This document shows positions 37,955-50,825 of a stretch of DNA of 64,000 nt, piece by piece. The notes beneath the pieces are model-generated. The model searched no databases. It worked only from the letters and a program-made list of their open reading frames with translations, and was not told the DNA's origin. How positions within the stretch are numbered: position 1 is the stretch's first letter; every line of letters starts with the position of its first letter. The position numbers were made by a program, and so were the translations under genes. The stretch is from the NCBI GenBank assembly GCA_013398015.1, contig VZRR01012888.1:1-64000 (forward strand), read 5' to 3'. This stretch comes from Oreocharis arfaki (Eukaryota; Chordata; Aves; Passeriformes; Paramythiidae).

Positions 37955-38395
37955 TGGTCCATCCATTTCACTTCACCCCCTGTAAGGTTCAAAAGCTTTT
38001 GCCAGCTTATCACTTGCATCAGGTAGCAGCTGGCATGCTTGAAGTGCTCTCCCAAATGGGTACAGTAAGGTTGTGGCTAAAATGTGATAGCTCTGCTTGT
38101 TCTGCTTTTGCAAAAATAACCCAGGTATGCTCAGCCCAGGTGCCTTCCAAGGAGTTTTCCTCGGTAGTTAAGTGACAGAATAACAGAAAGCATTTCAGTG
38201 AGGCGCTTGGTGATTCATTGTCTTGAAACTTCTTAATTTGCACATATCATATTAATATTTTTCACTGAAATTAAAGTTGCAAAGAGACTGGAATTTATAT
38301 TTCAGTTTTGTTGATGCGTTTGTTCATATTGTATTACATGCTCGGCTCTTTGTCTTGTATATTCTTGATATAATAAATGGTTTATTCACACAGTT
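37955..38395 (+). other. Candidate terminal exon of an unidentified transcript
   Basis: A T-rich tract (about 37,935-37,950) ends in GCAG at 37,951-37,954, a good 3' splice site. From 37,957 one frame is open for 72 codons to a TGA at 38,173-38,175. An AATAAA polyadenylation signal follows at 38,372-38,377 with T-rich sequence beyond. This is the layout of a last exon with a short coding tail and a 3' untranslated region of about 200 bases. Alternatively, CAG|GTATGC at 38,124/38,125 could act as a donor and give a 170-nt internal exon that keeps the frame open. The frame also extends upstream through the splice site to an ATG at 37,927, so it may be open by chance. The peptide resembles no family I know. 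Confidence 0.25.
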
Positions 38396-41300
38396 CTGCT
38401 GATTTTTTTTTTTAATGTTTCAAGATGTCTGAAAAATGATTTTGAATTTTGAGACTGTCCTTTGAGATCTCCAATTCATTCCAGACCTGACAGTCTGAAT
38501 TCTGAAAGTTTGAGTGCATTTCTGCATTCCTGAAACTGAGCTGCAGCACCTGTCTATGGCTTGAGAGGAGAAGTTTAAAGGGTTTAGGACAACAGAGACA
38601 AACATGCTGCACACAGAGGATAAAAAAGGGTTCTGGCATAATTCCTCTTGAGCTCCCCGCTGCATCCATAGGCTTCAAGAGAACTGCAGTATTTTAAGGC
38701 TACTGAGGCTACTGCATAAGCAGTGAGGTAATCTACAGCTGGTACGTATTTGTTTTGAGGGAGAGTTTCGTCTTGCACTTACCCCCTCTCCCAATCCTTC
38801 TTCACTTCATGTTCTTCCCCTACCCAAGTTCCAAGTTGCAAGTTGCTTTTCGGGGTTTTTAGGCCCTTCCCACTGGACTAGATCATGCCGATCAACTTTA
38901 TGAGCATTCCTAGGCGGATTTTTGATTTTTGTTTCCCCCCCCAGCTACCTTCCTAGACAGTGCTGTGAGCCAGTCTTCAAAGCTGCTGAAAGCTGAGAGT
39001 TCCTCGTAGAACAAGGAGACATCTGGGGAGTTTATCACCCTTTGGAAACAGGGCTGTGTGTTTATCTCCTCTATTTGATCAGTGGGCTCCTTGTGTCACC
39101 ACTGCGCTGGTATCAACTGGTAACACTGGCTTGGCTCTGAACCCAGCGTAACTCAATTAGCCAAATTTTCCTTCCCTGGGTTTGTCTGCCTGCTTTCTTC
39201 TCTGTGTTTTCTCTGTAGATCAAACTCTTTTTTGAGCTAAAAAGCTGAGCTAGCTAAATCCCCACTGAAGTTTCATTCAGGATTTTATTTTGACTCACAG
39301 GACTTGACAAAATGAAAAACAAGCAAATAAATGAGCTTTTCCTGAAATGCTATTCCCTGAGTGACTTGTTTCACCTTTCACAAAGAAGGTGCAGAGATAA
39401 AGGAGAATTTAGGTTGACTATACCAAAATCTGAACTGGAGATAAAATATTTTATTCTGCTAACCCTTCTCCTTCAAAGAAGCCGACTGACCTGCTTAAAG
39501 AAGAGGATATCCTTATCTATAGAGTAAGGAGACCGAGTAACAAAATCATTTATTACTAAATAATAAATGGTGTGCTTTCATTTCCAACCATATTGGGGTG
39601 TGTTCTGTTGGGCTGTACATTTAAAGAATTGTCCCTGCTATTCTCAGAAACAGATGCAAAACTTTTGCAAAAAGCCTGTTTGAAGTCTCTGGTTTAGAGT
39701 TGCTACAGCCTCCTGCCTGTAGGATAAACAGTTCTCCTGGGGCTGATGGCATCCTGGGTTGCTCAGTACAGAGCAGGAGAACCTCCACAACATCAAAATG
39801 CAATTTTTTGCCAAATTTGTGGAAAATGCTGTGGATCAGCCACATGCCTGCTGAGCCTTCTGGGGCTTCTTTCAGTGCAGAGCCCCACTGGGGAAGTCCA
39901 GTCTGCTGCTTCAGTGATGTTCAGGGTGACAAAGGCAGCACAGCAGCTCCTCTGCCAGGTGTGGTGGATATCAACAGGCTGCCTGGAGTACCAGAGGTGC
40001 AGTTCCTTGGACTGCCAGGAGGGACAAATTCTCTTATTTCTCTGACACTGACTAGGTAAACAAACATGCAGCTCTGGGATTTTAGCTAAAAGAGGAGGAA
40101 TCAAAAACCTGACCTGTGCTATATATACACCTTCCTCTTGAGGAGCCATAGCTTGTCCTCAGGTCTCACTGGAAATTCTCTTTTTGTCAAAAGAAATGGG
40201 CAGTTTTACCTGTGTGAGCCTTTGGCAAGATGGAGGAGGAACTGCAGTCATATTTTACTCCTTGCTTCTAAAACAGCTGGTCACATAATCAAAAAGTTCT
40301 GCTACAAGAAGATTTATTTTTCTTTAAAACGGCCAAATTTAGGAATGGCCCAATTCAGGAATTGGCAGGCTGCAGGAGCTAAGGTGCTGTGAGGACAGGA
40401 ACTGTACTCTGTGGAGTATCCTCTGTGTCTCTTGTAAAGGTAGAGAAGCTCTGCCTGGGAAAGGGGAGGTTGTCTGCTCCTGTCTGACTTCAGATTTTTG
40501 TACGTTGCAAATGAGTAATTCCATCAAAGACAGTAGTGAAGCCTGCTCAGATTCAGATCCAGACCCTACAGAGGGTCTGGAGACCCTAATGCTTCCCCAC
40601 TCTTATTTTGGAAATTCATAAAAGTTGAAGCTTTCTTCCTTATTTTGCCCCACTGCCTCTTCTTCCCAGTATTGCAATGAAGAATCAGCAAAGAGAACGA
40701 TGGTAGCCTTAGGCAAGGTGCTGTGGAGATGAGACTGGAAAGGAGGGAAAGCTGAAAACTTTCAGCACAGTCTGTCAGCCTTGGGCATGGAACATGAACC
40801 TAACAGGCCTGGAAAGCCTTCACCAGCGACTAATGATTGTGTTCTTTGCAAACCTCCTGTATTATCTGCTGCAAATTATGTTTTTATAGTTAAATAAGTA
40901 CGTGAGGCAACTGAATGTGCTTTTTGAGATCTCTTTGTACGTGCACTGCCTGTACTTTTTCTCCTGTCTGTGCTGGACAGGTTCAGCACAGCTGTTAAAC
41001 TCTGGCCGTGTGGGAGCCACTGTAACCCAACCCTTAGATATATTTTTCTCTTTAAAGAAATCTTATATGCAGGCAAGCCTCAGGGTGAGCTATGAAAGTA
41101 TGAGAAGTGGCTAAAGTAAGAAGTATTTCAAACTAAGGCCATAGTAATAAAATAATTATACCTGGTATTGGTTGACTTAAACTGCTGACTAAAACTGTGC
41201 TCCATCAAAATGCTGTGACAGCAGAATATCAAACTCCTGCATTTAAAATAAGCCCACTTTGGAGCTTCTGGCCCATATTCACTGGTGTGTCACTTCTGTT

Positions 41301-42100
41301 TGTACTGGTGTGAAATTAATTATAAGCAAGCATTTATTGCAGTATGGTAGAATAGAATGACTGCATCTTCATTTATTAACGTGCCAGTGAGACTGCAAGT
41401 GTAACCTAATTCTACCCTGGTGTAGATGTGCAGAAAATGCACTGAAAGTCTCTGAAGGAGTTCTTACAGGTCTGAACGCATTAAAAATGTGAGTTAGAGA
41501 ATGCAGTTTGTTTTTTCCCTTGGAGATCATGCTGTATAATTTCAATATGGTCTTTCTGGAAAGCTCCTATCGTCTTGTTACAGCACTGCTGCTGTGATCT
41601 CTTCTGCTTAAAGAGTGTCTGACCCAGTAAGAGACTGAGAAAAGTCTAAGCATAAGTAAAGAAATGGATATTTTTTCTTATCATATGATATTATGTGTTA
41701 ACTATTTGCCCAGAGGCATAAGAAATAATTTTTTTAGTATCTAGGTCAGATGTCTTGTGTGAAAATGAGATTTTAAAGACTACATGTTTACTTTAGTGAT
41801 ATTGTGCAATATTAATTCATTGAACGTTACTTGGGTATTGTTAAAGGGTAAAAAAAGGCAAATAAAGCACCATAAACTCAATGAAACATGAATATTAAGT
41901 GGCTTCTTTTCACCCGAATGTACTTGAAGAATCATAAATTCCTGAAAACAAGCACTCCCCCAAATTACCCTTGAAATATTGTTACCTCTTCTTTCAAATC
42001 TATTCATTAGGTAGCCTAGGAAGTATTTAAGTACGCTGTTCTGTTTCATGGTGCTTACTTTCTGTTGCTTTGGACTTAACAAGCAGTTTTACTGGAGTAG
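38396..42100. other. Unique non-coding sequence
   Basis: I recognise no gene or retroelement. The stretch 39,700-40,150 is relatively GC-rich and open in three frames (119 and 99 codons plus, 118 codons minus). Low stop density explains this more simply than coding does. A perfect hairpin lies at 40,559-40,580. Confidence 0.55.
40559..40580. repeat. Perfect 9-bp-stem hairpin
   Basis: CCAGACCCT (40559-40567) pairs fully with AGGGTCTGG (40572-40580) around the 4-base loop ACAG. A third copy of AGACCCTAA follows at 40,581-40,589, so the patch may have arisen by local copying. It is too short for a microRNA precursor. Confidence 0.85.
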
Positions 42101-42134
42101 AGGAGGGAAACCAGGAGGGAAACCAGGAGGGAAA
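42101..42134. repeat. 12-bp minisatellite, 2.8 copies
   Basis: The unit AGGAGGGAAACC is present twice, identically, at 42101-42112 and 42113-42124, followed by AGGAGGGAAA at 42125-42134. It is purine-rich and strand-asymmetric. The perfect identity suggests recent slippage. Confidence 0.95.
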
Positions 42135-45100
42135 GCTGTGTTTTATACCGTGATAATATGATCTGGTAGGTTCTCAAATGCAATACATATGCAAATCAGA
42201 AGCACTTGAAACAATTTCAGCCACTTTTAGAATTACATCAGGGAGAATAACATAAAGAAACTTGCCCAGAGTCACTGCACTTATTAGGAAATGCCTCAGA
42301 AACCTCCCTGGTGAAATGCAAATGAGATTCATAAGTCAATACAGGAGATGCAACAGAACCAACTCTGTGAAGATCAGCTTCCCAGAGACATCCTGACATG
42401 TCAGTGTTAACACACCTCTTTTAACTTCTTGCGTTATAAATTCACAAGTCTCAAGTCTGTTGTATGTTATGAATTTGTAAATTGAAACCATGACCTTTTA
42501 GACTTAAAGCAGCAAAACCCACACAAGAAAGCAAATCTTTGTAGAGCTAGCAACTGGGATGCAGCACAGGGATGAAAATAAAAGGGTGACATGGTTTTTC
42601 TTCTACTTCCACGGGAAACCCTACTGTATTTTAAACATAACTTTAGATTTTAACAACAAAAATATTGTGTTGGTTTGCAACTTTCATGACAGATGACTGT
42701 CAAACGTCACATGAGGCCATGGCTAATAAGTGGCATTCTGCCTCAGGCTCAAATGAAATGTTAACAAGGCTCTTACATGGCTCAGTCCCTTTGCTTAGCA
42801 AACAGGTAGCAGCCTTTCTCTGCCCATCAAGATGTAACAGTTTGCCAAGATCAGTCTGAGCTGGTTGTTAGAGCTGCATTTTTACTTTTGTTCCCGGGAA
42901 AACCTTTCTCTGCATAACACGCTGACAACAGCAGACTAAGAGAAAAGCTGATGTGGGCTTCTCTCTGAAGTTATATTTGAGATTAGTGCACATTGTGTGT
43001 TTATAGAATCCCTGAGAGCTTTTTACCTAATTATTTACTCTGATATGCAGAGCTAGAGGAAGAGTAGAATGGGATATATAACATACAACCAGATTTTTTT
43101 TTTCTCACTGCAAATATATTGAAGAAATAATGAGGTAAAAGGGTTTTCTTCCTGTCTCTGCCTGGGTGGAAAAGTTGAGGTGGGATGAAAGGCGGTGGAA
43201 GATGTCTTTGTGAGCCCTGTGCTCGCCCTATATGCCTGCACTTAAGCACTGAATCTTGTGTAACAGGCTGCAGTATTTTCAGTATCTTTCATAGAACTAA
43301 GAAAGAGTAATGGTTATCTCATGTTTTCATCTGAAACCTTGTTGAAGAGAATTCAAGTTGTGGATATACTGTGGCTTGTAGATACTTTCATGTTTTCCAG
43401 AATGGCTGCTGCACTTTTTCTTTAAACAAGTTTTCCTTTCTGTTTCTGTCTACTTGCTGCTTTCACTTGACTTTAAACAGCAAATTTTTGGGGTTCAAGT
43501 GATGCATTCCTCTGTGCAAATGTGATCGGTACACAGAGATCAATCTGTTGGCTTTGGGGCTCTGAGAAACAGCCAGCTTTAGATGATAATTAGTAAAGCA
43601 AATAACACTAGGAGTGGAGAGATGAAGCTTCGACAAAATTGGGTTAAAGATGTGAGAAGGAAAGAAAAGAGAATTAAACAGAGAAATGAAACCCACAGGC
43701 TGGGTAGGTGACCTTCTCCTGTGTGCTGTAGCAGTACACAGGTGTTGAAATAATTGACATAGCTTACAGGAGAGTCAGACTAATGTAATGATTAAGCAAA
43801 TCAGAGCTCATGCCAGCCAGAGCCTGGATTGTTACATATTATCTTACAGCCTTTCTCTGCTGCTCGAAGGGCTGGGGGATGCATGTGGAGAAAAGGGCAT
43901 GGTCAGACTTGTATTGGTTTAAACATCATCACATTTATTCCCTTGAGCTGTCTCAGCTTTGCTAATGCTGAGTTAATTTAATGTTGCTGTGGACACGCTG
44001 GTGTTCTGATCTTTGTTGTAGGTGACAAAAGTAAAGTCTTCAAACTATCAGGAAGAGTGAATGATTTCTGTGTGCTTTCATTTAGGGAAACAGTTTAAAT
44101 AAAAATTAGCATCAAATATGGATATTTACCCCATAAGTTCTCTTAAAACATAATCTGTTGCTTCTTTTTATTCCCCTAAAGACAACAGATAGGGAACTTT
44201 ATTGCTATTACTGTACATATTATGTATAAAATACCCACATTTACTGAATTACTCAAATGTAAGCCTGTTTCTGGAACCAAATATTTTCTGACTAAAGAAA
44301 AAGACTTTTCAATAGATTTTGATAGGTAAAGTACTATCTATGTGCAAGGGGCTTTGAATATAGAAGATTTCCCTTTAAAATACCATCTCATTGTGAGATT
44401 TTTTAGTTGAATAGGTTTTTTTTCTCTCTCCCAAAAGATTAGCTTAACTTGGACTTCAGGATGGACTTTTTCTTGGCAGGGATATGTTTTTTCCTGATTG
44501 CTAGTAGCAATTATGTAGTTTTGAGATGTATTCTGGAATTAAAGGGCAGTAAGCACATCATATATTCCATGATGTGTGTTGTTCAGTAGAGTGTAGCTTC
44601 TTGAACAATGTCACCTTGATTGCAAGTAACAGTTTGATAATGAGGTTTCTGAATGTGCAAAAATCTGTAAGGAAGACTAAGAAATTCTTGTGAAAGCTGA
44701 GCCAAAATGTGTATCTTAAACAGTGTACAATTACCAATACAATTATTCTCATGGCACATCTAATTTGATTTTTAGTCTTGGAGAGACCAAGAAAGTTTGG
44801 CTGATTTGCTTTATGGAAAACACATAGTGACTCCTAAGAGGAAGTGCAGTCCGGTGTTGGAGGAGGCTTCAGCTTGAATCTCCTCCCAGTCCTTCACCTT
44901 GTCTGACAGCAGACAAGCTGGAAAGCTTTGTGCATGTTTAACAGAAGTGAATGTACATGCTGTAAATTCCTTATGGCAGAATCCTGTGTGCTTCTGTAAA
45001 ATATTCTGTGTAGCAGTGACTGTGCTATCCAAATACCAACAGGGCCAGCAGAAGCAACAAGAAAAACCCTCTTATTTTGGGTGAGAATCCATCAAGGGAA

Positions 45101-46450
45101 TCTAATGAAATTGAGAAGAAAATATGTGCCAACAGAGAGCTTTTGATGCATCACTGTTCTGCGAGGAACCTGCCAAGCCATTTCAGACTGGGGAAGAGAA
45201 AGAATAAAGAGCCCTTAGAGAGAAGGGTAGGAGCAGAGCCACGACAGTCTGGTTCTCCAAATAAACACCGTAAAACTGCAAAGATTCCTCCAAGTCAGGC
45301 AGGGAAGAGGACTTGTACACCTGAGGGCTGTTGATCTGCTGTGTGGGAGAGAGATGTTGGCTGTACCAGGAAAAGCAACGCACCCCAGCTCTTTGGAGAG
45401 CCACAGAGATGGAGTCACGCAGCTGTCTGGGCTTGTAGCATCCAACACAGGAGCAGAAACTGGGCCTCTTCCTCATGTTGGACAGTGCTGTAATTTCATA
45501 ATTAATTCCAGCTGAAAGGCAGAAAGAGCCTAAATCCTTTGGGCCTGTGAGAGCCAGAGCTGTGTGTGCCCCGGTTATGAAAGCTTTCATGACGTTCTTC
45601 TGATTAAAAAGTTAATCAGAGAAGCCAATGAGAAGCCAAGGCAAGCAATGACCCTCTCCTTGTTACAGGCCAGGTGTTGTGCCTTGCAGCACTCAAAATT
45701 TCCCCAGGCTGCCCAAGGAGGGGGGAACCTCCCACAGCCAACAAGGGTGGGTTTGTGCATCAGAATGGCACAAGGACTAACGATTTTCATCCTCCCTCTT
45801 ACCAAGAGGCAGAATCTGAAGTAAAACAGGTCTTGTGAGGAGTTCCGTTCCCTACTGACCATAGTGCTGCATGGAATTGGCCTCTAGTTGCAGAACTAGG
45901 GACCAAAATTCACATAGAGTGACTTAACAAATTTAAGAAAAATTGTAATTTCTTTTTTGCATTTCTATGGAAGAACTTGATTCTTCTTGATTAATTTAGG
46001 AATTTTTTTTGTTTGTTTTGTTTTCGTGTTTAGTTTTTGTTAAGGGGAAGGGGGCAGCCTTTTTGGGACAGATTCAAGCTCCAAATATTAAAAGTACAAA
46101 TGATTTTCCTTTCTGATTAAAATTTTAAAGATATTAGATTTATGCACACATCTGCTCTTTAAAACATAACCTCAATAATATTAAAGGTACAACCTTCACT
46201 AGAGGAAATCAGTAATAGTAATTTTAGAACACTACATTTTTCTCTTCTCTGACATGCATACATTCTAATTAAAAATATATGCTTTTTATCCTGTAGAGGA
46301 AGACTAATTGAAGGAACTACTAATGTATGCATGGTGTTTTATGAGGAGTTTTGTTTGACAATGCAATGTAGCAAGAGAGGAAAATGGATTGCCAAATGAT
46401 ACTCAGTAATCAAAGTTCTGCAGTTCTAAGCACAAGGATGAACTGAGGGA

Positions 46451-46478
46451 ATTTTTTATAGAGCATTTTTTATAGAAC
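46451..46478. repeat. Two-copy 14-bp tandem repeat
   Basis: ATTTTTTATAGAGC (46451-46464) is followed directly by ATTTTTTATAGAAC (46465-46478), which differs at one base. It is a minor slippage product in AT-rich sequence. Confidence 0.85.
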
Positions 46479-49139
46479 ATAAAGCTTTGATTTTTGTATA
46501 AGATGTGTGTGTTTCAGGGATGTTAGTTGTCCCCAAAACACTGGTCCAAATAAGAGACTGTAGGACTGTAGGTTCCTTGGGGATCTGATACAGCAGAGCT
46601 GCAGATTTTGACTCTCAGCGGGCTCAAATGTCCCAGTGATTCTCAGTCAGTGGAATGGGTATGAACATGTCTTAAGACTTTCCTCTGAGATCTCAAAATA
46701 TTAGGAAGTCTCTGTTGATGAGACCCTTATTTCAGATGATTTTTAGTGTTTCAAATAATAATAATAAAAAAATCTGTCAGTGCTTTCTGATGCTGCCCTA
46801 GGGCAGTAATTGTGTATGGGTTTGAAAAAGAACATATAACAGATGATACATGTTGGTAAGAATTACTCATGGAAATTCATTCCATCTCACAGGGATCCAG
46901 GAGCAGCAACTGCAAAATCAAGCAAACTGGCTATTGAGTTGCAACAAAGCAAAACTTGAAAGAAAAGCATTTGTCTGTTGGAAGTTGGACCTCGTGCAAG
47001 CAGGTGGCTTGGGCAGAGTGAATAACTAATCAACAGAAGATTTAGTCTTTGAGGCTGTTTCCCATTAGAGCTTTTCCTGTGTAAGCACTTATTGGCTGAC
47101 CTCAAATGGAGCAAAGCATCCCTTTGAAATAGCAGCTTACTTGCAGGGCATTTTATCCCCAGGTGACTGGTGTAATCACAAATGAATAAATCATGTATAT
47201 ATCATGTAGATTTGCTTGTACTGCAGTATTAAGAGTCTTTAAAAGTGTAAGAATGCTCCTATTAGTGTGCAGGAAGGGCTGTGTGGGAGGCAAACTGAGG
47301 TGGTGAGCAAAAACGATGAGAAAGGACAGAATAATATGGCTGCTAGACATGCTGGTAAAAAAATGATCATGCTCATAACATTATCATCTATCCTTGTCAG
47401 CAGCAGTGAGAAAATTACTTGTGCTTACAAATGTAAAGACTCTGAATACAGGAAAACAGAAATAAATAACACAAGTTTGGATGTGGTGTCACCTGGTAGT
47501 TTTTAAGTGTCTTCTGCAACTTTTTCCAGGGAGTTTGATTGCATTTATTTCAGCTTTGGTGTCACTAAGAGCTACACCTCAGCCTATGGGTTTCAAGGTA
47601 CCTCCAAGCAGAAATGTGTAATGCTTTGTCAGGCAACACTTCTGTCCCTTCCACCTTTGCTTTGAGCTGAAAGTTAACAGACAGATGGCAGCAGATAAGA
47701 AATGGAGAGAAGGAAACTACAGAATTGCTTAGCGTAAGAAAGGACTTTCAGCAGAGTAAAAGTAAAAAATGTATCAGGGTTTGTTCTCTGGAAGCCAACA
47801 CCCCTAGCGCTCTTGGGAGCTTGCACACCTATGAGCAGAAAAAAAGGAAACAATATGCTTATGGACAAAAAATCTGGAGTCAAAAGTCTGTTACTCCACA
47901 GATGGCCAAAAGAGTTTGAGTGCTCACAAGCCAACACAATTTATATAAAGATTGTGAATCTGGGCATCAAGTTAAACAGCAAAATGATGCAAGCCTTATT
48001 CTAAACCACTTCAGAAGTTCAATGCAGACTTAAATATTTCCATTAAACTTGTCGTGGAGGGAAATAGAAGAATGAAACCCTAATCTAAGATCTGATCTTA
48101 GCCAAAATCATTCCATGATTAGTGGGTTTAACATTTTTGAAGGCAGTTTGATTTTTTTTTCCCTTTTCATGACCTTTTATTTTTTAAGCAGTATGACTTT
48201 TTCTCAGGAAAAAATAAAGCCTGAAGCATCTAGTTTTAGAAGCTGCTGTGAAGAATACGGTTGATCTGAAGAGTTTTCCTGAACTCTCTACATTATAGGT
48301 GACAAAGCTATGGATTATTATTCTGATTACACCTTATCCGGTCTGTGGAATGGTTTAGCAGCCTTCCTACTCGGACACAATGTGTCTCTACTGCATCCCC
48401 AAACACGATACTCAGCCTTAACATACGCTTGAACCTCTACAACTATTTAAGAGAAGCTATTAATCATCACTTTGAAATTTTTCTGCCTGTGAGCCTTCTA
48501 CCTCACTGAGCAGGATGTAATTTTGTCAGTAAAACCAGCAGCACTATAAATCTTTTGCTTCGAAACAATTTGCTTCGAACAGATATTTTAGGGGTTTAAC
48601 AGAGACAGAAAGAAATTGAAGCCTATTTGTAACTTTGTTATCCAGGGCCAGCCTGTCATTATGCTGAGCATTATGTAATGTTAGCAAAATAGAGGCAGTG
48701 CCTACACATCTTATGCTAGCTGGTGCACTTTATAGAAAAACAAATACCAGTTTACAAAAGCAAATATCTGCAGAACAGAGAGCAAAATCTGTAATTCCCA
48801 CTTTGCAGAGCTAGTAGATAACAGCACAAGTGTTTCAGAGCCGTTCCAATGCCAGCGCTGGTGTGCACCAGTGCAAACAGGTCTGAGGGTGCTGAAACAC
48901 AGAGCAGTGAATGCACCCCACTGACCGCTGTGCTTCTGGGGTGTTACCACAGAATCCTGCAGGTGATCCCTGGAGCAGACCAGCCTTCAGTGGGTTTCAA
49001 GTTCAGGAACCTCTGCTTTTGTTACTCACGTACTCTCACATTGCCCAGATAACATCAAAGAATGGAAGAAAAGAATAAGAAATGATCATACCTGTATGAA
49101 ATAATTCTAATCTTTCTACAAGAATCTTGACTTTTCCCT

Positions 49140-49202
49140 CTTTTTTCGGGGTATTTTTTTTGGTGTGGTTTTTTTTAAATTTTTTTTTTTATTTTAAATT
49201 TT
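49140..49202. repeat. T-rich low-complexity tract
   Basis: Runs of 6 to 12 Ts alternate with short GGGG, GGTGTGG and AAATT interruptions. It may be the reversed A-rich tail of a decayed retroelement, but no element body is recognisable on either side. Confidence 0.75.
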
Positions 49203-50221
49203 TGTGGCACTGTTGCCTTCACCTTTTTCTCATGACTCTTTCTGTGTATTCTTACATCCTGCCAACTTTGGTATATTTCACTTCATATCTCTTGCATTGT
49301 TGATCATTGTAATGTGATACAGAGAAAAATGTAAAATTGCAGAAAAAAGGGAAGGACTTTGAAGTTTTTTTTCTTACCTTTTAATGTGTTCCCACTGCAC
49401 ATAAGATAAAAGCAGCCAGAAATATTTCTACACCGAGTTGCTTTGTAGAGTTTGCTTGATCCTCAAGAGAAAAAAAAAAAAGCTTCTGTATTAGGTCCCC
49501 TTTTCCTTTTTAGGAAATGTAACAAGGTTTTTTCTAGGATAATCAAAAAATAGACACTTTCTAATAGACTGAACATGATCCTGAGGAGTCTAAGCTTTTT
49601 TTTTTTATTTTGATAATATAGAGCAGAATGTAAAGTTTAAGTATAAAAGTGAGCTACCCTGAATTGAATTTTCGGACTGCCTTGCCAGTACTTGTTCCTT
49701 TGCACGTTATGGTGATCCAACAAGACTTGGATCAGCACCTCCTACATTCCATTCTTTTGTCTCTTCTAATGTGTGTATATATAAATATATGTGCATGCTT
49801 GGTCTTCTTACTGAGATAAAGAGTTCAAAAATTACATTGATCCTGTATTTTGCAGCGTGCTGGGGAGCAACAGTAAAGGCATTTCTGCTGCTTCCTTCCA
49901 CTCCTTGCATAAGAAAGATGAGTGATGGCAGAAGGTATAAAAAGGCCATGAATAATTTGCTTAAAGAACTGAATTTAAGTACGGTCTATGAGCATACTAT
50001 TATGAGTATTTGGGGTCTGGGTTTTTTTACAGTGGTATGGCCGACTCTGTTGCAGGTGTTATTCTTTTGCCCCCCTCCAAACTGGTTATGGGAACTGTTA
50101 GATTTCCTAGGACTTCTTATTAAGACTGCAAGTTTCACCGGCTTTCATGAACTGATAATTTTACCTGATACTAACATGAAACCTTATTGGCACCGTAATG
50201 CTCTTATTTGTACTTACCACT

Positions 50222-50243
50222 TAAAAAAACCCCAAACCCCCCA
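50222..50243. repeat. A/C-rich tract next to a CR1 fragment
   Basis: Seven As, CCCC, AAA, then six Cs. It lies about 25 bp outside the truncated end of the following CR1 fragment and may mark a rearrangement junction or a relic simple repeat. Confidence 0.7.
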
Positions 50244-50267
50244 GTTATATAGAAGTGGCTCTGTGCC

Positions 50268-50825
50268 ATGAACTCTTCTCTGGAGAGTTTGTTCCAGTGC
50301 CCAATCACCTTCTGGGTGGAGAACTTCTTCTTAATATCCAACCTACACCGACTAACACAACCTAACACAACTTCAGCCCTTCCCTCAAGTCCTGTCACTG
50401 GGCACCTGAGAGAAGAGATCAGTGTCTGCTCCTCTGATTCCCCTCACGAGGAAGCTGCACACTGTGGTCAGGTCTGTCTTCAGTCCCCTCTTCTCCAGGC
50501 TGAATAAACCAAGTGACCTCACCCTTTCCTCATATGGTCTCCTCTAGATCCTTCACTACCTTTGTAGCCTCCTTTGGACACTCTCTAACAGCTTTGTATC
50601 CTTATATTGTGGCCCCAGGACTGGAGGTGAGGCTGCCCCAGTGAGAGCAGAGCTGGGCAATCCCTCCCTTGGTGATGCTGTGCCCGTTTTCCCCCAGGAC
50701 AGGGATGTCCCTCCTGGCTCCCAGGGCAGAGCTCTGACTCGTGCCCGACTTTGCACTGGCCAGGACCCGCAGGCCCCTTTCTGCAGCTTCTCTCCAGCCT
50801 CTCATGCCCCAGGCTGTCCCTGAGT
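50268..50825 (-). mobile_element. CR1 non-LTR retrotransposon, internal fragment without its 3' end
   Basis: The plus strand carries, in order, the antisense of well-known CR1 segments: GTTCCAGTGCCCAATCACC (near 50,291), TCCTGTCACTGGGCACC (near 50,389), CTCTTCTCCAGGCTGAATAA (near 50,488), TATTGTGGCCCCAGGACTGG (near 50,605) and CTCCAGCCTCTCATGCCCC (near 50,792). Minus-strand translation gives RCRLDIKKKFSTQKVIGHWN, matching the C-terminal part of CR1 ORF2. Similarity stops at about 50,268, just past that motif, so the 3' untranslated region and tail are missing. The 5' side is truncated near 50,825. Several frameshifts and stops show that it is dead. It is a different subfamily from the copy at 12,858. 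The wording of the ORF2 end suggests one of the J/E-like bird groups, but I cannot be sure. Confidence 0.93.

Larger units (their letters stand above)
42135..50221. other. Unique non-coding sequence
   Basis: About 8 kb without a recognisable gene or retroelement. Open frames of note are 45,183-45,590 minus (135 codons), opposed by 45,077-45,334 plus (85 codons, basic and hydrophilic), and 49,771-50,271 plus (166 codons, ending at the edge of a CR1). None carries a recognisable domain. Two imperfect 14-bp copies of ATTTTTTATAGAGC lie at 46,451-46,478. A T-rich low-complexity tract covers 49,140-49,202. Confidence 0.55.

Noticed and set aside
45077..45590. 135-codon minus frame opposed by an 85-codon plus frame
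   Set aside because: Both strands and more than one frame are open together, which points to low stop density and not to selection on one protein.
49771..50271. 166-codon plus-strand frame
   Set aside because: It has no recognisable domain, low-complexity ends, and a terminus at the edge of a CR1 fragment. There is no transcript signal to support it.
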